From Paludibacter sp. (lineage in GTDB: Bacteria > Bacteroidota > Bacteroidia > Bacteroidales > Paludibacteraceae), in NCBI GenBank assembly GCA_031292575.1, contig JARLGX010000001.1:1-64000 (forward strand): a stretch of 64,000 nucleotides of DNA, read 5' to 3'. The notes under the pieces are model-generated. The model made no database searches. It saw only the letters and a list, made by a program, of their open reading frames with translations, and was not told the DNA's origin. Positions 25,104 through 33,402 of the stretch are shown piece by piece (positions within the stretch are counted from its first letter, which is position 1; each line of letters begins with the position of its first letter). Made by a program: the position numbers and the translations under genes.

Positions 25104-25123
25104 TTTAAGCGAACAATCATTCA
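25104..25123. promoter_or_regulatory. putative TetR operator at the nitroreductase
   Basis: TTTAAGCGAACAATCATTCA differs at three of 20 bases from the site at 24482-24501. It lies upstream of a weak -7-like TAGTATTG (25135-25142) in front of the nitroreductase. Confidence 0.55.
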
Positions 25124-25177
25124 TTTATAATTGTTAGTATTGATAAAACAAAAATATTACGCTTAATAATAAACAAA

Positions 25178-25804
25178 ATGACATTAACAGACAAACTCAA
25201 TTGGCGATATGCCACTAAAAGAATGAACGGAACAAAAGTTCCTAAGGAAAAATTAGAAAGTATTTTGGAAGCTATTCGGTTGGCTCCAACATCATTTGGT
25301 TTACAACCTTTTAAGGTAATTGTTGTTGAAAATTCCGAGTTACGTGAAAAGATTTTCAACGAAGCCTGCCATCAACCGCAAATAAAAGAAGGTTCACACA
25401 TATTGGTTTTTGCCGCTAACAAAAAAGTAAGTGCTGAACAAGTAGATGATTATATGAATAGAATAGCTTCTGAAAGAGGAATTCCTGTTGAAGCATTGAA
25501 AGATTTCCGCGCTGCTTTTGATGGAATAGTTACCGGAAGCGCTGAACAAAATTTCGTTTGGACTGCCCGTCAGGCTTATCTTGCATTTGGCGTGGGCATA
25601 GTTGCTGCCGCGATGGAAGGAGTTGATGCTACGCCCATGGAAGGATTTGACCCTGCAGCCCTGGATAGAGTGCTCGGATTAACTGAGCAGAATTTAGGAT
25701 CCACAACAATTCTTACTCTAGGATATCGTGACGAAGCAAACGATCAGTTAGTTAAGGCTAAGAAGGTTCGTAAAAGCATTGGAACTTTGTTTGATTTCAG
25801 ATAA
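25178..25804 (+). CDS. nitroreductase family NAD(P)H-dependent oxidoreductase
   Basis: A 208-residue FMN enzyme of the nitroreductase family, similar to NfsB-type proteins reducing nitroaromatics and quinones. Marks are the opening LTDKLNWRYATKRMNGTKVPKEKLESILEAIRLAPTSFGLQPFKVIVV with the FMN-contact RYATKR and SxxxxQP, then ARQAYLAFGVGIVAAAMEGVDATPMEGFD and the late LGYRDEANDQ. The upstream TetR gene and shared operator suggest that it is induced by a toxic or redox-active compound (inference). A hairpin terminator follows. Confidence 0.93.
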   Translation: MTLTDKLNWRYATKRMNGTKVPKEKLESILEAIRLAPTSFGLQPFKVIVVENSELREKIFNEACHQPQIKEGSHILVFAANKKVSAEQVDDYMNRIASERGIPVEALKDFRAAFDGIVTGSAEQNFVWTARQAYLAFGVGIVAAAMEGVDATPMEGFDPAALDRVLGLTEQNLGSTTILTLGYRDEANDQLVKAKKVRKSIGTLFDFR

Positions 25805-25852
25805 TTGTATTACGAGACATATTATAAACTCGTTCGAAAAACATGAGCTTTT

Positions 25853-25891
25853 AAAAGGTTGAATTTCAAATAATTGGAATTCAACCTTTTT
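25853..25891. terminator. rho-independent terminator after nitroreductase
   Basis: AAAAGGTTGAATT (25853-25865) pairs with AATTCAACCTTTT (25878-25890), followed by further T. Confidence 0.85.
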
Positions 25892-26040
25892 GTTTTAATT
25901 TTGATTTTTAAAACTTTAACTTTAAAAAATCCCATTCTGCAAATTTCCAATTTAGTATATCATTGACATATTTAAGCATCACATTCAAGCATTTCAACAA
26001 TTTTTAACCGCATCGCAGATAGTAACTGTGAAAAATGATG

Positions 26041-26048
26041 TACTTTTG
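26041..26048 (+). promoter_or_regulatory. -7 promoter element of the YfhO-like gene
   Basis: TACTTTTG, 45 bases upstream of ATG 26094; it argues against an upstream start at 26028. No clear -33 TTTG. Confidence 0.5.
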
Positions 26049-26093
26049 TATGATTTTTCCGAAAAACTGCTTATCGTAAACCAAGTTACTATC

Positions 26094-28583
26094 ATGAACA
26101 AAACAGTTCTCTCCAAATTCACCCCGCACATTGCTGCATTTATTTTATTCGTTTGCATATCATTCTTGTATTTTTCTCCCGTAATTGAAGGGAAACAATT
26201 AATTGGTCACGATACCCAAAGTTGGATGTGCATGGCTAAAGAGTCCTCAGATTACAATGCAACACACGATGATGTAACTTTGTGGACTAACTCAATGTTT
26301 GGTGGTATGCCAACTTACCAGATATCTTCGACTCAACCATATAATTCATTGAAATTTATCGATGAAGCTTTTCGTATTTTCCCAAATACAACATATTTTC
26401 TAATGTTGTATTTAATTGGATTTTATATATTATTGCTTGCATTTCGAGTTAACCCGTGGTTAGCAATAGTAGGTTCAATTGCATTTGCATTTGCATCATT
26501 TAATTTTATTATAATTGCTGCCGGGCATAATTCCGAAGCCGTCACGATAGCCTATATGGCACCTTTAATCGGGGGTGTTTTTTTGACTTTCCGGCGTAAA
26601 TTATTTCTCGGGGCTTTGTCAACTACGATTTTCCTCGGATTAGCCATCCGGGCTGGCCATGTTCAGATTTTGTATTATACTCTTTTCATCGTTCTAATAC
26701 TTGCACTGGTAGAATTTATTTTTAGTTTGAAGGAAAAAGAATTGCCACAATATTTTAAATCCACCGGGATGTTGTTAGTAGCTGCAGCACTGGCTATTGG
26801 TATAAATGCGACATCATTATTAACAACCTATGATTACAGCAAAGCCACAATGCGTGGTGATTCTAACGGATTGACAACTGATACTCAGAACTCTCAACAA
26901 GGACTAAATAAGGATTATATTACCCAATGGAGCTACGGCATTGATGAAACGATGACATTGCTTATCCCTGATTTTAAAGGTGGTGCCAGCGGTAGCACAT
27001 TAACTGCCGACAGTGAAACCGGTAAAAAACTTGCCAGTTTGGGTGCACCTGACGTTGACAAAATTTTGAAAGAAAATCAATTCCCGCTTTATTGGGGATC
27101 ACAACCATTCACATCAGGACCTGTATATATTGGAGCAATAATTTGTTTCTTATTTGTATTAGGATTTTTTCTGGTAGAAAAGCGGATAAAATGGTGGCTT
27201 GTGCCAATGATTGCATTAACTTTGATGCTTTCGTGGGGAAAAAATTTCATGTGGTTGACTGATTTCTTTATTAATTATATTCCACTTTACAATAAGTTCC
27301 GAACGGTTTCGATGATGTTGGTAGCTACCGGCTTTGGAATAACACTAATGGCAATTCTGGCTCTAAAAGAAGTTTTTGCCGAAAAAACAGACAAACAAAG
27401 GCTAATTAAACCGATACTTATCAGTGCAGCAATTGTAGGTGGTATTGCGTTAATATATGCGTTAATTCCTTCTTTGTCAGGGAACTTTATATCGCCTGCC
27501 GATGCTCAGTTCCAAGGCAACAATGCGTTTTTAAAAGAAACTTTACCTTTAGACCGTGCAGATATGCTTCGTTCCGATGCGTTTCGTTCATTGATGTTTG
27601 TTTTAATGTCGGCAGGTTTAATTTTATTATACGCAAAAAATTACTTGAAACAAAAATTGGTTTTTGCTCTTTTTGGTATTTTGATTTTATTCGATTTAGC
27701 TCCTATTGCGAAACGCTATCTTAATAATAATAATTTCGAACAGCCGCATCAAGCAGTAAGTTTCATTCAACCGTCTAATGCCGATAAAATAATTTTACAA
27801 GATAAATCGCATTATCGTGTTTTAGATGCAACCGTTGATATTTTTCAAAATGCCAGTCCTTCTTATTTCCACGAGAATATTGGTGGGTATCATGCAGCTA
27901 AATTACGTCGTTATCAAGAGCTTATCAATATGCAATTAACTAAAGAAATCGGTCAGTTATTTGCAACTTTTGGCAGAGCCAAATCGGCCGATCAAATTTC
28001 AAACACAATGGATTCGCTTGGTGTCTTGAACATGTTGAATATGAAATACCTGATTTATAACAAAGAAGCTGCACCAATAATTAACCCGTATGCAAATGGT
28101 GCAGTCTGGTTTATTAACAATATTCGAATTGCCGATGATGCAAATCAAGAAATGAAATTAGTTGGCGAAATAAATACCAAAAAGGAAATGGTGGTTGATA
28201 AATCGTTTGCTTCACAATTGCCAACCAAGCTTGTTGCAGATTCTGCAGCACACATTGCTTTAACAAGTTACGAGCCTAATAAGTTACGTTATAGTTTCAG
28301 TTCAAAAACCGATCAGGTAGCCGTATTCTCCGAAATTTATTACAACAAGGGATGGAATGCTTATATTAATGGACAGTTAGCACCTTATGTTCGGGCTGAT
28401 TATTTGTTACGCGCCATGCCACTTAAAGCCGGAAATTATGAGATTGAATTTAGGTTTGAACCTAAATCGTACAGCATAGGTAATACTATAGCACTAATTT
28501 CTTCCATATTATTAATATTGAGCATCATTGTATTTATATTCTGGTACTGGAAAAAGTCCAAAGAAAATCGTTTAAACTCATAA
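26094..28583 (+). CDS. YfhO family membrane protein
   Basis: An 829-residue polytopic membrane protein of the YfhO family (GT-C-like fold). YfhO in Bacillus is linked to glycosylation of cell-wall polymers. A first TM helix near residues 8-28 is followed by a loop with GHDTQSWMCMAKESSDY, about eleven further hydrophobic helices, and a soluble C-terminal part (about 560-795) ending with one more helix. The ATG 26094 (MNKTVLSKF) is preferred over 26028, which overlaps the promoter. Function in Bacteroidota is not established. ftsX starts 29 bases downstream. Confidence 0.87.
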   Translation: MNKTVLSKFTPHIAAFILFVCISFLYFSPVIEGKQLIGHDTQSWMCMAKESSDYNATHDDVTLWTNSMFGGMPTYQISSTQPYNSLKFIDEAFRIFPNTTYFLMLYLIGFYILLLAFRVNPWLAIVGSIAFAFASFNFIIIAAGHNSEAVTIAYMAPLIGGVFLTFRRKLFLGALSTTIFLGLAIRAGHVQILYYTLFIVLILALVEFIFSLKEKELPQYFKSTGMLLVAAALAIGINATSLLTTYDYSKATMRGDSNGLTTDTQNSQQGLNKDYITQWSYGIDETMTLLIPDFKGGASGSTLTADSETGKKLASLGAPDVDKILKENQFPLYWGSQPFTSGPVYIGAIICFLFVLGFFLVEKRIKWWLVPMIALTLMLSWGKNFMWLTDFFINYIPLYNKFRTVSMMLVATGFGITLMAILALKEVFAEKTDKQRLIKPILISAAIVGGIALIYALIPSLSGNFISPADAQFQGNNAFLKETLPLDRADMLRSDAFRSLMFVLMSAGLILLYAKNYLKQKLVFALFGILILFDLAPIAKRYLNNNNFEQPHQAVSFIQPSNADKIILQDKSHYRVLDATVDIFQNASPSYFHENIGGYHAAKLRRYQELINMQLTKEIGQLFATFGRAKSADQISNTMDSLGVLNMLNMKYLIYNKEAAPIINPYANGAVWFINNIRIADDANQEMKLVGEINTKKEMVVDKSFASQLPTKLVADSAAHIALTSYEPNKLRYSFSSKTDQVAVFSEIYYNKGWNAYINGQLAPYVRADYLLRAMPLKAGNYEIEFRFEPKSYSIGNTIALISSILLILSIIVFIFWYWKKSKENRLNS

Positions 28584-28612
28584 TTTTTGAAATTGAAAAT
28601 ATTTAAATAATA

Positions 28613-29494
28613 ATGACACAAGTAAAAGCGAAAGCCCCGAAACAGGGTTTATTGAATATTCACTTAACGTCAACAATCAGTATGTCACTGGTATTGTTCT
28701 TGATAGGCATGGTTTTTTTACTCCTTTTGGTGGCTCATGATACGAGTACTTATGTGAAAGAAAATATTAACCTCTCGGTTATACTCGAAGATGGAGTGGG
28801 GAAACAAGATGTGAAACGAATCGAAAATTTTCTGACAGAATCATCATTTGCAAAATCAGTGGATTATATTTCTAAAGCTGATGCTTTGAAAGATCATATT
28901 GCTAATTTGGGCGAAAATCCACAGGACTTTTTGGGTTATAATCCATTGAAAGCATCTATTGAGGTAAAACTCCATGCAGCTTATGCCAACAATGACAGTG
29001 TAACTGAAATTGAGGCTAAGTTAAAACCTTTTCCGCATATTAACCGGATTATTTATCAGAAAGATATGGTAAGCCTGGTGAATGATAATGTAAAAAAAAT
29101 AAGTTTTATTTTACTTGGGTTAGCTGTTGTTTTGCTTTTCGTTTCAATTGCACTAATCAATAATACCATACGGTTGTCATTATATTCCAATAGGTTTCTG
29201 ATTAATACAATGAAATTAGTAGGGGCAACTCCTTGGTTTATCCGGAAACCTTATCTAATGAGAAGTATGCTAAATGGACTGATTGCGGCATTAATATCTA
29301 TTCTTTTATTAGGTGGCGTGGTCTATTTTGTCCAATATGAATTTGGGATTTCAGGCATGATGTTTTATTCATTAAACTTCCTATTTGTGGCGTTTATCGT
29401 AATTTTATCGGGCGTATTTTTATCAGCAGTTTCATCGTATTTTGCTGTAGGAAAGTATTTACGTATGCATTCAAATGAAATGTTTTCTATGTAA
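28613..29494 (+). CDS. ftsX: cell division permease-like protein FtsX
   Basis: FtsX (293 residues), partner of FtsE in controlling cell-wall hydrolases at the division site. Topology is typical: a cytoplasmic N-terminus, TM1 at about 24-44, a periplasmic domain (LSVILEDGVGKQDVKRIENFL ... INRIIYQKDMV), then three TMs at about 163-187, 220-245 and 255-280, with the MKLVGATPWFIRKPYLMRSML coupling stretch. No ftsE is adjacent; in Bacteroidota the two genes are normally separate. First gene of the ftsX-DUF3098-uppP-truB-queA cluster. Confidence 0.93.
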   Translation: MTQVKAKAPKQGLLNIHLTSTISMSLVLFLIGMVFLLLLVAHDTSTYVKENINLSVILEDGVGKQDVKRIENFLTESSFAKSVDYISKADALKDHIANLGENPQDFLGYNPLKASIEVKLHAAYANNDSVTEIEAKLKPFPHINRIIYQKDMVSLVNDNVKKISFILLGLAVVLLFVSIALINNTIRLSLYSNRFLINTMKLVGATPWFIRKPYLMRSMLNGLIAALISILLLGGVVYFVQYEFGISGMMFYSLNFLFVAFIVILSGVFLSAVSSYFAVGKYLRMHSNEMFSM

Positions 29495-29607
29495 AACACA
29501 AACATATCAAAAAAAAACTTTTTACATAAACTAATAATACATAATACAAACAATTTAAAATAAAACCTTCGCATTACCCCTGGGATGTGGTGGCAACAAT
29601 TAATTTT

Positions 29608-29835
29608 ATGGAAAACGACAAACATTTCACTCTTGGTAAAATCAACATGCTATTGATTGCCATTGGTTTTGTAATTATTGTTTTGGGTTTAGCATTAATG
29701 ACTGGCTCTTCAACCACCAAAGAATTCAACCCTGACATTTTCAGCTTTCGACGTATAACGGTAGGTCCAATGGTTTCGTTGTTTGGCTTTATTTCTATCA
29801 TTTTTGCCATACTTTATAAACCAAAAAGCAAATAG
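29608..29835 (+). CDS. DUF3098 family small membrane protein
   Basis: A 75-residue protein with two TM helices (about 14-34 and 51-69) separated by the polar FNPDIFSFRRITVGP loop, which is the DUF3098 signature. The family is found almost only in Bacteroidota, nearly always between ftsX and uppP, as here. ATG 29608 is preferred to an upstream start at 29587. Only three bases separate its stop from the uppP start, so the two are translationally close. Function unknown; position suggests a role in envelope or division. Confidence 0.86.
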   Translation: MENDKHFTLGKINMLLIAIGFVIIVLGLALMTGSSTTKEFNPDIFSFRRITVGPMVSLFGFISIIFAILYKPKSK

Positions 29836-29838
29836 AAA

Positions 29839-30645
29839 ATGAGTATCCTGCACACAATTATTTTAGCCATAGTTGAAGGTTTAACCGAGTTTCTTCCTAT
29901 TTCTTCAACCGGTCACATGGCTTTGGTAGCTGCTTTCATGGGAATTGAAAAAAACGATTTCACAAAGCTTTTTATTGAGAACATTCAATTTGGCACTATT
30001 ATTTCGGTAATAATCCTTTACTGGCGTAAATTTCTCGATTTCAAAAAATTGCAGTTTTATATTAAATTAATCATTGCATTTATTCCTTCTGCAGTGTTTG
30101 GTCTTTTATTGAAAAAACACATCGATGAATTAATTGGTACTCCGATGTTTATTGCTTGTACCATGTTTTTTGGTGGAATAGTGCTTATCTTCGTTGATAA
30201 TTGGTTTAAAAACCCGACTATCGAAACGGAAGAAAAAATAAGCAACAAAAAGGCTCTGAACATTGGTTTTTTTCAGGTGCTGGCTGTTGTACTTCCCGGT
30301 ATAAGTCGTAGTGCTGCTACTATTATTGGTGGAATGCAACAGAAACTTACGCGCAAAGCTGCTGCTGAATTCTCGTTTTTCCTAGCTGTGCCAACCTTAG
30401 CGGGAGCTTTTGCAAAAAGTTTATGGGACGCTTTCAGACAAACTCCGGAAATAATGACAAAACATAATATCTCAATTTTAGTACTAGGAAATATGATTGG
30501 ACTTTTGGTAGCTATTTTTGCTATCAAAGGGTTTATTGCATTTCTGACTAAAAACGGATTCAAATTATTCGGGTATTATCGTATTATTATTGGTTTGATT
30601 ATCATAGTGATACTACTTACCCGTGGTAATATATTTTTATTTTAA
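29839..30645 (+). CDS. uppP: undecaprenyl-diphosphate phosphatase
   Basis: UppP/BacA (268 residues), the inner-membrane enzyme that recycles undecaprenyl pyrophosphate to the monophosphate carrier for peptidoglycan and other polymers. The two catalytic motifs are present: EGLTEFLPISSTGH near the start and the PGISRSAATIIGG stretch at about residues 153-165. Eight hydrophobic helices fit the known fold. Its stop overlaps the truB start by one base. Confidence 0.97.
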   Translation: MSILHTIILAIVEGLTEFLPISSTGHMALVAAFMGIEKNDFTKLFIENIQFGTIISVIILYWRKFLDFKKLQFYIKLIIAFIPSAVFGLLLKKHIDELIGTPMFIACTMFFGGIVLIFVDNWFKNPTIETEEKISNKKALNIGFFQVLAVVLPGISRSAATIIGGMQQKLTRKAAAEFSFFLAVPTLAGAFAKSLWDAFRQTPEIMTKHNISILVLGNMIGLLVAIFAIKGFIAFLTKNGFKLFGYYRIIIGLIIIVILLTRGNIFLF

Positions 30646-31361
30646 TGAATTTTATTGAAGGAGAGATATTATATGTTGCGAAGCCTTTAAATTGGACTTC
30701 GTTTAATTTGGTAAGTAAATTACGCTGGAAACTCCAAAAAACGCTGAAAGTAAAAAAGCTAAAAGTGGGTCATGCCGGAACGCTTGACCCGCTTGCAACA
30801 GGTGTGATGATTATCTGTACCGGAAAGTCTACCAAGCTCATTGAAAGTTTTCAGTATCAGACAAAAGAATACATAGCCACGTTAGAGTTGGGCTCTACTA
30901 CGCCTTCATTCGATCTGGAATTACCAATTGACGGAACTTATCCAACAGGACACATAACACGTGAATTGGTAAATCAGGTTATACCTCGCTTTTTGGGTGA
31001 AATATGGCAGGTACCGCCCGCGTATTCTGCTGTGAAAGTGGATGGTAAGCGTGCATACGATTATGCCCGTGATGGACAGGAGGTTGAACTAAAACCAAAG
31101 TTGTTGGTTATAGATGACATTGAAGTATTGGATTTTGCTCTCCCTATTCTTAAAATAAGGGTTGTGTGCAGCAAAGGAACATATATTCGTGCTTTAGCCC
31201 GCGATATAGGTTTAGCATTAGCAAGCGGAGCACACCTAACTGCGTTGGAACGCACCCGCATAGGTAATGTTCGGTTGGAAGATTGCTGGCAAATAGATGA
31301 TTTAGTGCTGCACGTTGAAAATGATATTTTAAGTGCTAACCAGCCAGTAATAATCAATTAA
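30645..31361 (+). CDS. truB: tRNA pseudouridine(55) synthase
   Basis: TruB (238 residues) makes pseudouridine 55 in the T loop of tRNAs. The catalytic aspartate is D48 in KVGHAGTLDPLATGVM. Further marks are PPAYSAVKVDGKRAYDYAR and CSKGTYIRALARDIG. The C-terminal PUA domain of the E. coli enzyme is missing, as in many Bacteroidota. Start overlaps the uppP stop by one base; queA follows after 42 bases. Confidence 0.96.
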   Translation: MNFIEGEILYVAKPLNWTSFNLVSKLRWKLQKTLKVKKLKVGHAGTLDPLATGVMIICTGKSTKLIESFQYQTKEYIATLELGSTTPSFDLELPIDGTYPTGHITRELVNQVIPRFLGEIWQVPPAYSAVKVDGKRAYDYARDGQEVELKPKLLVIDDIEVLDFALPILKIRVVCSKGTYIRALARDIGLALASGAHLTALERTRIGNVRLEDCWQIDDLVLHVENDILSANQPVIIN

Positions 31362-31403
31362 ATTAATTATTAAGTTAAAAAAGAAACAATTAAACAATAA
31401 AAT

Positions 31404-32453
31404 ATGAAGTTATCCAAGTTTAAATTCAAATTGCCGGAAGAGCTTATTGCGCAATATCCTTCAAAACATCGTGACGAATCCCGCTTAATGGTTGTTCACC
31501 GCAAAACAGGAGAATTGGAACATAAAACATTTAAGGATGTACTTGAATATTTCAACGAAAACGATTTGTTCATTTTTAATGATACCAAAGTATTTCCTGC
31601 CCGTTTATATGGGAATAAAGAAAAAACCGGTGCCCAAATTGAAGTATTTCTGCTTCGTGAATTAAATCACGAAATGCGGCTTTGGGATGTGTTAGTGGAA
31701 CCTGCGCGTAAAATACGTATTGGAAATAAACTTTATTTTGGTGAAGATGATTCCATCGTGGCTGAAGTAATTGATAATACAACTTCGCGGGGTCGTACAC
31801 TGCGTTTCTTGTTCGATGGAACACATGAAGAATTTAAAAAAGGGCTGTATTCGTTAGGTGAAACGCCACTTCCACGGAACATAACCCGGGACGTTGAACC
31901 GGAAGATGCCGACCGTTTTCAAACTATTTTTGCCAAAAACGAAGGCGCTGTGTCTGCACCGGCTGCCGGAATGCATTTTAGCCGGGAACTGTTGAAAAGA
32001 ATGGAAATAAAAGGAATTGAATCTTCATTTATAACATCGCATATGAGTCTTGGTAATTTCCGCGAAATTGACGTTGAAGATCTTACTAAACACAAAATGG
32101 ATTCAGAACAAATGTCGGTAACTGCCGAAACTGCTGCCAAAGTAAACAAAGCCCATGACGAAAACCGAAATATATGTGCCGTTGGAGTAACCGTTATGCG
32201 CGCGTTGGAAACAGTAGTTGGCACTGAAGGAAAAATAAAACCATACGACGGTTGGACCAATAAATTTATTTTCCCCCCTTACGACTTTACAGTGGCAAAT
32301 TCCATGATTACTAATTTTCACCTCCCCTACTCTACATTGATTATGCTTACTGCTGCTTTTGGCGATTATGATTTAATCATGAAAGCATACGAGGTAGCCA
32401 TCAAAGAAGGCTATAAATTTGGGGTATATGGCGATGCCATGCTAATCATCTAA
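31404..32453 (+). CDS. queA: tRNA preQ1(34) S-adenosylmethionine ribosyltransferase-isomerase
   Basis: QueA (349 residues) transfers and rearranges the ribosyl part of SAM onto preQ1 in tRNA, the penultimate step of queuosine synthesis. Marks are the opening [65 protein letters not shown] and [20 protein letters not shown]. Last gene of the ftsX cluster, followed by a hairpin terminator. Confidence 0.97.
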   Translation: MKLSKFKFKLPEELIAQYPSKHRDESRLMVVHRKTGELEHKTFKDVLEYFNENDLFIFNDTKVFPARLYGNKEKTGAQIEVFLLRELNHEMRLWDVLVEPARKIRIGNKLYFGEDDSIVAEVIDNTTSRGRTLRFLFDGTHEEFKKGLYSLGETPLPRNITRDVEPEDADRFQTIFAKNEGAVSAPAAGMHFSRELLKRMEIKGIESSFITSHMSLGNFREIDVEDLTKHKMDSEQMSVTAETAAKVNKAHDENRNICAVGVTVMRALETVVGTEGKIKPYDGWTNKFIFPPYDFTVANSMITNFHLPYSTLIMLTAAFGDYDLIMKAYEVAIKEGYKFGVYGDAMLII

Positions 32454-32473
32454 GTTCAACTTTATTTCGCTAT

Positions 32474-32511
32474 AAAAAGCCTGATGCAATTAAATTACAT
32501 CAGGCTTTTTT
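32474..32511. terminator. rho-independent terminator after queA
   Basis: AAAAAGCCTGATG (32474-32486) pairs with CATCAGGCTTTTT (32498-32510), followed by T. Confidence 0.92.
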
Positions 32512-32662
32512 ATTTGGAGTAAAGAAGTTGAACCATTAAAACATAATTGAAATATTATTGTTTTATTTACTGGAAATCAAAACGTGTAAATCAGAAACAT
32601 TGTCATTTTGAATTTATCTATTTAAAAATCAGTATCACCCAAAACATTTATTCAAAGTAATA

Positions 32663-33319
32663 ATGATGCAAAACTGGATAGAATACCTCGAACCTTTAAT
32701 GAAACAATATGATAAACGCAAGCATCCGCTTGATTACAAAAGCCGTTATCAATTGTTAGTCATGGTGATACTTTCAGCGCAGGACTCCGACAAACATATT
32801 AACGAACTGGCTCCCGCATTTTTCGAAGCTTACCCATCCGTAAACAGTCTTGCAAAATCAACTCCAGAAGATTTACACCCCTATATAAACACTGTCAGGA
32901 ATTTTGGGAACAAGTCTGGTTGGCTTATTAACCTGGCACAAATTATAGACGAGAACAATAATATTCCAATAACTCTGACCGAACTAACTAAGCTACCTGG
33001 TATTGGAAGAAAATCAGCTAATGTTATTATCCGTGAATCAGGCAATGAGGCTGAAGGAATTATCGTTGACTTACACGTGGTACGTGTTGCTCCACGAATA
33101 GGAATTGCAATTGGCACACAACCAGAGAAAATTGAAAAACAAATTATGACCATCGTTCCGCGGGAGAGATGGAATGACATCGGAATGGCTATCTCGTTTC
33201 TTGGTCGCGAGATATGTCGCCCGACCAATCCGAAATGCGATATCTGCGTAATGAATAAAGTTTGCTACTTCCACAATGGAATCACTGATAATAATGTTAC
33301 TGATTTAGAATTATTTTAA
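32663..33319 (+). CDS. nth: endonuclease III family DNA glycosylase
   Basis: A 218-residue helix-hairpin-helix base-excision glycosylase/AP lyase. The hairpin LPGIGRKSANV carries the catalytic K117, and D136 in VDLHVVRV is the catalytic aspartate. A [4Fe-4S] cluster site C-x6-C-x2-C-x5-C is formed by C185, C192, C195 and C201. The motifs LSAQDSD and VDLHVVRV differ from the E. coli LSAQATD and VDTHIFRV, so it is a divergent Nth and the lesion spectrum may differ. Two adjacent ATGs (32663, 32666) are both possible starts. Confidence 0.9.
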   Translation: MMQNWIEYLEPLMKQYDKRKHPLDYKSRYQLLVMVILSAQDSDKHINELAPAFFEAYPSVNSLAKSTPEDLHPYINTVRNFGNKSGWLINLAQIIDENNNIPITLTELTKLPGIGRKSANVIIRESGNEAEGIIVDLHVVRVAPRIGIAIGTQPEKIEKQIMTIVPRERWNDIGMAISFLGREICRPTNPKCDICVMNKVCYFHNGITDNNVTDLELF

Positions 33320-33326
33320 AACATAT

Positions 33327-33356
33327 AATCCCCAACGAAATAAATCGTTGGGGATT
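33327..33356. terminator. hairpin between nth and clpB
   Basis: AATCCCCAACGA (33327-33338) and its perfect complement (33345-33356) with a 6-base loop. Lies between convergent genes and is a likely terminator. Confidence 0.75.
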
Positions 33357-33369
33357 GTTGTGTATATTC

Positions 33370-33401
33370 TTGTAAAGACGCACGGCCGTGCGTCTTTACA
33401 A
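33370..33401. repeat. 32-base perfect palindrome (REP-like)
   Basis: TTGTAAAGACGCACGG followed directly by its reverse complement, centred on GGCC. It ends one base before the clpB stop codon. The GACGCACG-CGTGCGTC core recalls dispersed palindromic repeats in Bacteroidota and other phyla; no second copy is seen in this window. Confidence 0.85.
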
Positions 33402-33402
33402 T

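Noticed and set aside
33370-33401. Palindrome as the clpB terminator
   Set aside because: No T-run follows it on the minus strand and the neighbouring 33327-33356 hairpin is a better candidate, so it was listed as a repeat.
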